A stretch of 64,000 bases of DNA from Alphaproteobacteria bacterium (GTDB taxonomy: Bacteria > Pseudomonadota > Alphaproteobacteria > SMXP01): the NCBI GenBank assembly GCA_028285305.1, contig JANQPV010000056.1, positions 225,096-289,095 of the forward strand, in the 5' to 3' direction. Below are positions 61,524-64,000 of the stretch, piece by piece (positions within the stretch are counted from its first letter, which is position 1; every line of letters starts with the position of its first letter). Below the pieces are notes generated by a model. It was not told the origin of the DNA. It did not search any database and saw only the letters and a list, made by a program, of their open reading frames with translations. A program made the translations under genes and the position numbers.

Positions 61524-62140
61524 GCGAGTCTCTCCTCTAATTCGCGCAATGCGCCTTGTGTAACGACCAATTTATCGCGGTTCAAAATGTCGTAAACATT
61601 GGCGCCGCGGCTGGGCAGCACGATCAAATTCGGAATATTGCGCGCCGCCCGCGAAAAGTTCTCATCGCCCTCATTCTCTGTGACGATCAAAGCCGATCCG
61701 ATCTGGTGTTTTGTCAGAGCGGCCACAAGCTCAGCCGTCTTGCCCGAAGGAAGCTTCGCCTCATTCAATACGATAAGATCCCCGCTCCCCTGCTTCGCAG
61801 ACAGTGCGTGTCGCATGGCGAGCGCCCGCACCTTCTTGGGCAACTTAATTGCGTGGCTGCGCGGCACGGGACCGAATGCTTTTCCGCCGCCGACAAAGAT
61901 GTTTGATTTGCGGTTGCCATGGCGCGCGCCGCCGGAACCCTTCTGCTTGACGAACTTCTTCGACGTTCCGGCAATTTCGCTGCGCTGCTTTGTCTTATGG
62001 GTTCCCGCCTGCCGTTTGGCCAGCTGATAGGTCACCATGCGGTGCAAAATATCCTTACGGGGCTCCAATCCAAACACCGCCTCATTAAGCTCAACCGTGC
62101 TGGACTTTTCCGCCTGAAGAGTAACGACATCGACTTGCAT
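61520..62140 (-). CDS. rplD: 50S ribosomal protein L4
   Basis: [70 protein letters not shown]. Confidence 0.99.
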   Translation of the reverse strand: MQVDVVTLQAEKSSTVELNEAVFGLEPRKDILHRMVTYQLAKRQAGTHKTKQRSEIAGTSKKFVKQKGSGGARHGNRKSNIFVGGGKAFGPVPRSHAIKLPKKVRALAMRHALSAKQGSGDLIVLNEAKLPSGKTAELVAALTKHQIGSALIVTENEGDENFSRAARNIPNLIVLPSRGANVYDILNRDKLVVTQGALRELEERLA

Positions 62141-63006
62141 TATGCATCACCCTTCTTTTCATCAGTTTGTTCCGCATCTTGAGGGGCCGCCTCTTCGACT
62201 GGCGCATCTTCTCCACCGCTTGCGTCATTGTCTTGTACTGGACTGGCGGCCGCATCGGTTGTTTCTTCCGCTGCCGTATCGTCAGCAGACTCCTCCGAAA
62301 CAGCTTCTTGCACCGGCTCCTCTACCGCACCCGGATCAACGAACGATCCCGGAACGGGCGCTTCTTCGTGCACCTGCTTCTTCACTGCGTCTTTCAAAAA
62401 GACCCAGCCTCCTGCAGAGCCAGGGACTGCACCCTTCACATAGATCAGCGCCCGGTCGACATCCGTTTTGACAATCTCTAGATTTTGGGTCGTGACGCGG
62501 GTCGCCCCCATTTGGCCCGCCATCTTCTTGCCCTTGAAGACCTTACCCGGATCTTGGCACTGGCCCGTAGACCCGTGACTACGGTGAGAAATCGAAACAC
62601 CGTGAGACGCACGCAGGCCTCCGAAGCCATGACGTTTCATACCGCCGGCAAACCCTTTACCAATCGACGTTCCACAAGCATCAACCATTTGACCGACGAC
62701 AAAGTGATCCGCTTTGAGCTGTGCTCCCACATCGATAAGGCCATCAACATCAACGCGGAACTCGGCAAGCTTTCTCTTGGGTTCAACCTTGCTCTTTGCA
62801 AAATGTCCACGTTGAGGCTTGGACACGCGTTTGACTTTCGCCTTGCCCGCCCCCAGCTGAAGCGCTGTATAACCGTCTTTTTCTTCCGTGCGCTGCGCGA
62901 CAACCTGACAGCCATCCAAATGCAGCACGGTGACCGGCACTTGGACTCCATTCGACTGGAACACCCGCGTCATGCCGATCTTTTTTGTTATGGCTCCGGT
63001 TCTCAT
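62140..63006 (-). CDS. rplC: 50S ribosomal protein L3 with acidic C-terminal extension
   Basis: [66 protein letters not shown]; extension after ...[13 protein letters not shown]. Confidence 0.98.
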   Translation of the reverse strand: MRTGAITKKIGMTRVFQSNGVQVPVTVLHLDGCQVVAQRTEEKDGYTALQLGAGKAKVKRVSKPQRGHFAKSKVEPKRKLAEFRVDVDGLIDVGAQLKADHFVVGQMVDACGTSIGKGFAGGMKRHGFGGLRASHGVSISHRSHGSTGQCQDPGKVFKGKKMAGQMGATRVTTQNLEIVKTDVDRALIYVKGAVPGSAGGWVFLKDAVKKQVHEEAPVPGSFVDPGAVEEPVQEAVSEESADDTAAEETTDAAASPVQDNDASGGEDAPVEEAAPQDAEQTDEKKGDA

Positions 63007-63020
63007 GTTCTTCTCTGTAT

Positions 63021-63329
63021 CTAAAGCTTGATCTCAACGTCGACGCCGGCAGCCAGATCCAATTTCATCAAAGCATCGACTGTCTGCGGGGTTGGATCAA
63101 CAATGTCGAGAAGCCTCTTGTGAGTACGAATCTCAAACTGCTCACGGCTCTTCTTGTTGACATGGGGCGATCGATTCACCGTGAACTTCTCAATCCGAGT
63201 TGGAAGAGGAATAGGTCCACGGACCTGTGCGCCCGTTCGCTTTGCCGTATTGACGATTTCCAGCGTAGACGTATCGAGCACCCGGTGATCGAATGCCTTC
63301 AATCGTATACGAATATTCTGCCCTTGCAT
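63021..63329 (-). CDS. rpsJ: 30S ribosomal protein S10
   Basis: [76 protein letters not shown]. Confidence 0.99.
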   Translation of the reverse strand: MQGQNIRIRLKAFDHRVLDTSTLEIVNTAKRTGAQVRGPIPLPTRIEKFTVNRSPHVNKKSREQFEIRTHKRLLDIVDPTPQTVDALMKLDLAAGVDVEIKL

Positions 63330-63351
63330 TCTTCTTCGTCCTTAATTCGGC

Positions 63352-63381
63352 AAAACAAAACGGGCCAAAAGGCCCGTTTCA
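63352..63381 (-). terminator. Rho-independent terminator downstream of tuf, between tuf and rpsJ
   Basis: Minus strand GAAACGGGCCttttGGCCCGTTTTGTTTTG. Confidence 0.85.
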
Positions 63382-63396
63382 ACTAATAGTGCCCGC

Positions 63397-64000
63397 TTAT
63401 TCAATGATCCCTGCGACGACACCGGCACCGACGGTACGTCCGCCTTCACGGATCGCAAAGCGAAGCTTTTCTTCCATCGCAATCGGCGTGATCAACGTCA
63501 CTTCCATTTCGATATTGTCCCCCGGCATCACCATTTCCGTCCCGTCAGGAAGCGTGCACTCCCCCGTCACATCCGTCGTGCGGAAGTAAAACTGCGGACG
63601 GTAGCTCGTAAAGAACGGCGTATGACGCCCCCCTTCTTCTTTTGTCAAAATGTAAGCTTCCGCCTTGAACTTCGTATGCGGCGTCACCGTGCCCGGCTTA
63701 CACAGGACCTGGCCCCGCTCAACGCCGTCCCGTTCGATCCCGCGCAGCAAACAGCCAACATTGTCGCCCGCCTCGCCCGTGTCCAACAGCTTGCGGAACA
63801 TCTCAACGCCCGTCACCGTCGTCTTCTCCGTATCGCGGATGCCGATGATCTCAACCTCTTCGCCCACATTGACAACGCCGCGCTCGATCCGCCCCGTCAC
63901 AACCGTCCCCCGGCCGGAAATCGAGAACACATCCTCAATCGGCATCAAGAACGGCTGATCTTTCGGCCGCTCGGGCTGCGGAATGTACTCATCAACCGCC
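63397..64000 (-). CDS. tuf: Elongation factor Tu (C-terminal part; truncated by the window edge)
   Basis: [54 protein letters not shown]...[15 protein letters not shown] reads open to 64000. Confidence 0.98.
   Translation of the reverse strand, partial: AVDEYIPQPERPKDQPFLMPIEDVFSISGRGTVVTGRIERGVVNVGEEVEIIGIRDTEKTTVTGVEMFRKLLDTGEAGDNVGCLLRGIERDGVERGQVLCKPGTVTPHTKFKAEAYILTKEEGGRHTPFFTSYRPQFYFRTTDVTGECTLPDGTEMVMPGDNIEMEVTLITPIAMEEKLRFAIREGGRTVGAGVVAGIIE

Noticed and set aside
1-64000. CRISPR array, prophage, transposon or defence island
   Set aside because: No spaced direct repeats, transposase/integrase, phage structural genes or recognised defence genes were seen; the only interspersed repeat is the two-copy palindromic element reported above.

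Overview
This 64 kb window looks like ordinary alphaproteobacterial chromosome. Evidence is the divK-pleD pair, mipZ, ATP12, EipB/DUF1849, DUF1489, and an S10-spc-alpha ribosomal block without rpmJ. Left to right: (1) 0-11.5 kb: pleD (cut by the window edge), divK, HAD and ROK proteins, dinB, eipB-like, GGDEF, ridA, DUF482/FemAB-like, HIT, a Rieske oxygenase, carbamate kinase, and a cyclic-2,3-diphosphoglycerate-synthetase-like P-loop protein. (2) 11.8-23 kb: clpA/clpS, a DacF-like DD-carboxypeptidase with a SPOR-like C-terminus, a DnaJ/VWA/MipZ cluster, panC, DUF1489, an uncharacterised membrane protein with a CBS-like soluble region, and an isovaleryl-CoA-type dehydrogenase. (3) 23-36.2 kb: an exopolysaccharide (Wzx/Wzy-type) locus that includes an initiating sugar-phosphate transferase fused to a WecG/TagA (GT26) domain. 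It ends at tRNA-Leu(GAG). (4) 36.4-49 kb: an orphan FliN-like protein, lipB, pccA/pccB, ATP12, AsmA-like, RluC-like, crcB, rarA, and a Do/DegQ-like protease. (5) 49.2-64 kb: rplQ-rpoA through rpsJ and tuf (cut by the window edge). I found no CRISPR array, transposase, phage gene or defence system. The strongest unexplained structure is a ~105 nt two-hairpin interspersed repeat present twice. One copy starts exactly at the rpsE stop codon inside the ribosomal operon. The other lies between rplQ and the DegQ-like gene. Other items worth checking are the GumD/GumM-like fusion, a hairpin overlapping the ridA ribosome-binding site, the carbamate kinase/cDPGS-like pair, and an acidic C-terminal extension on ribosomal protein L3. 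No clearly new multi-gene system is evident. All family calls come from motif recognition by eye; no database search was run.
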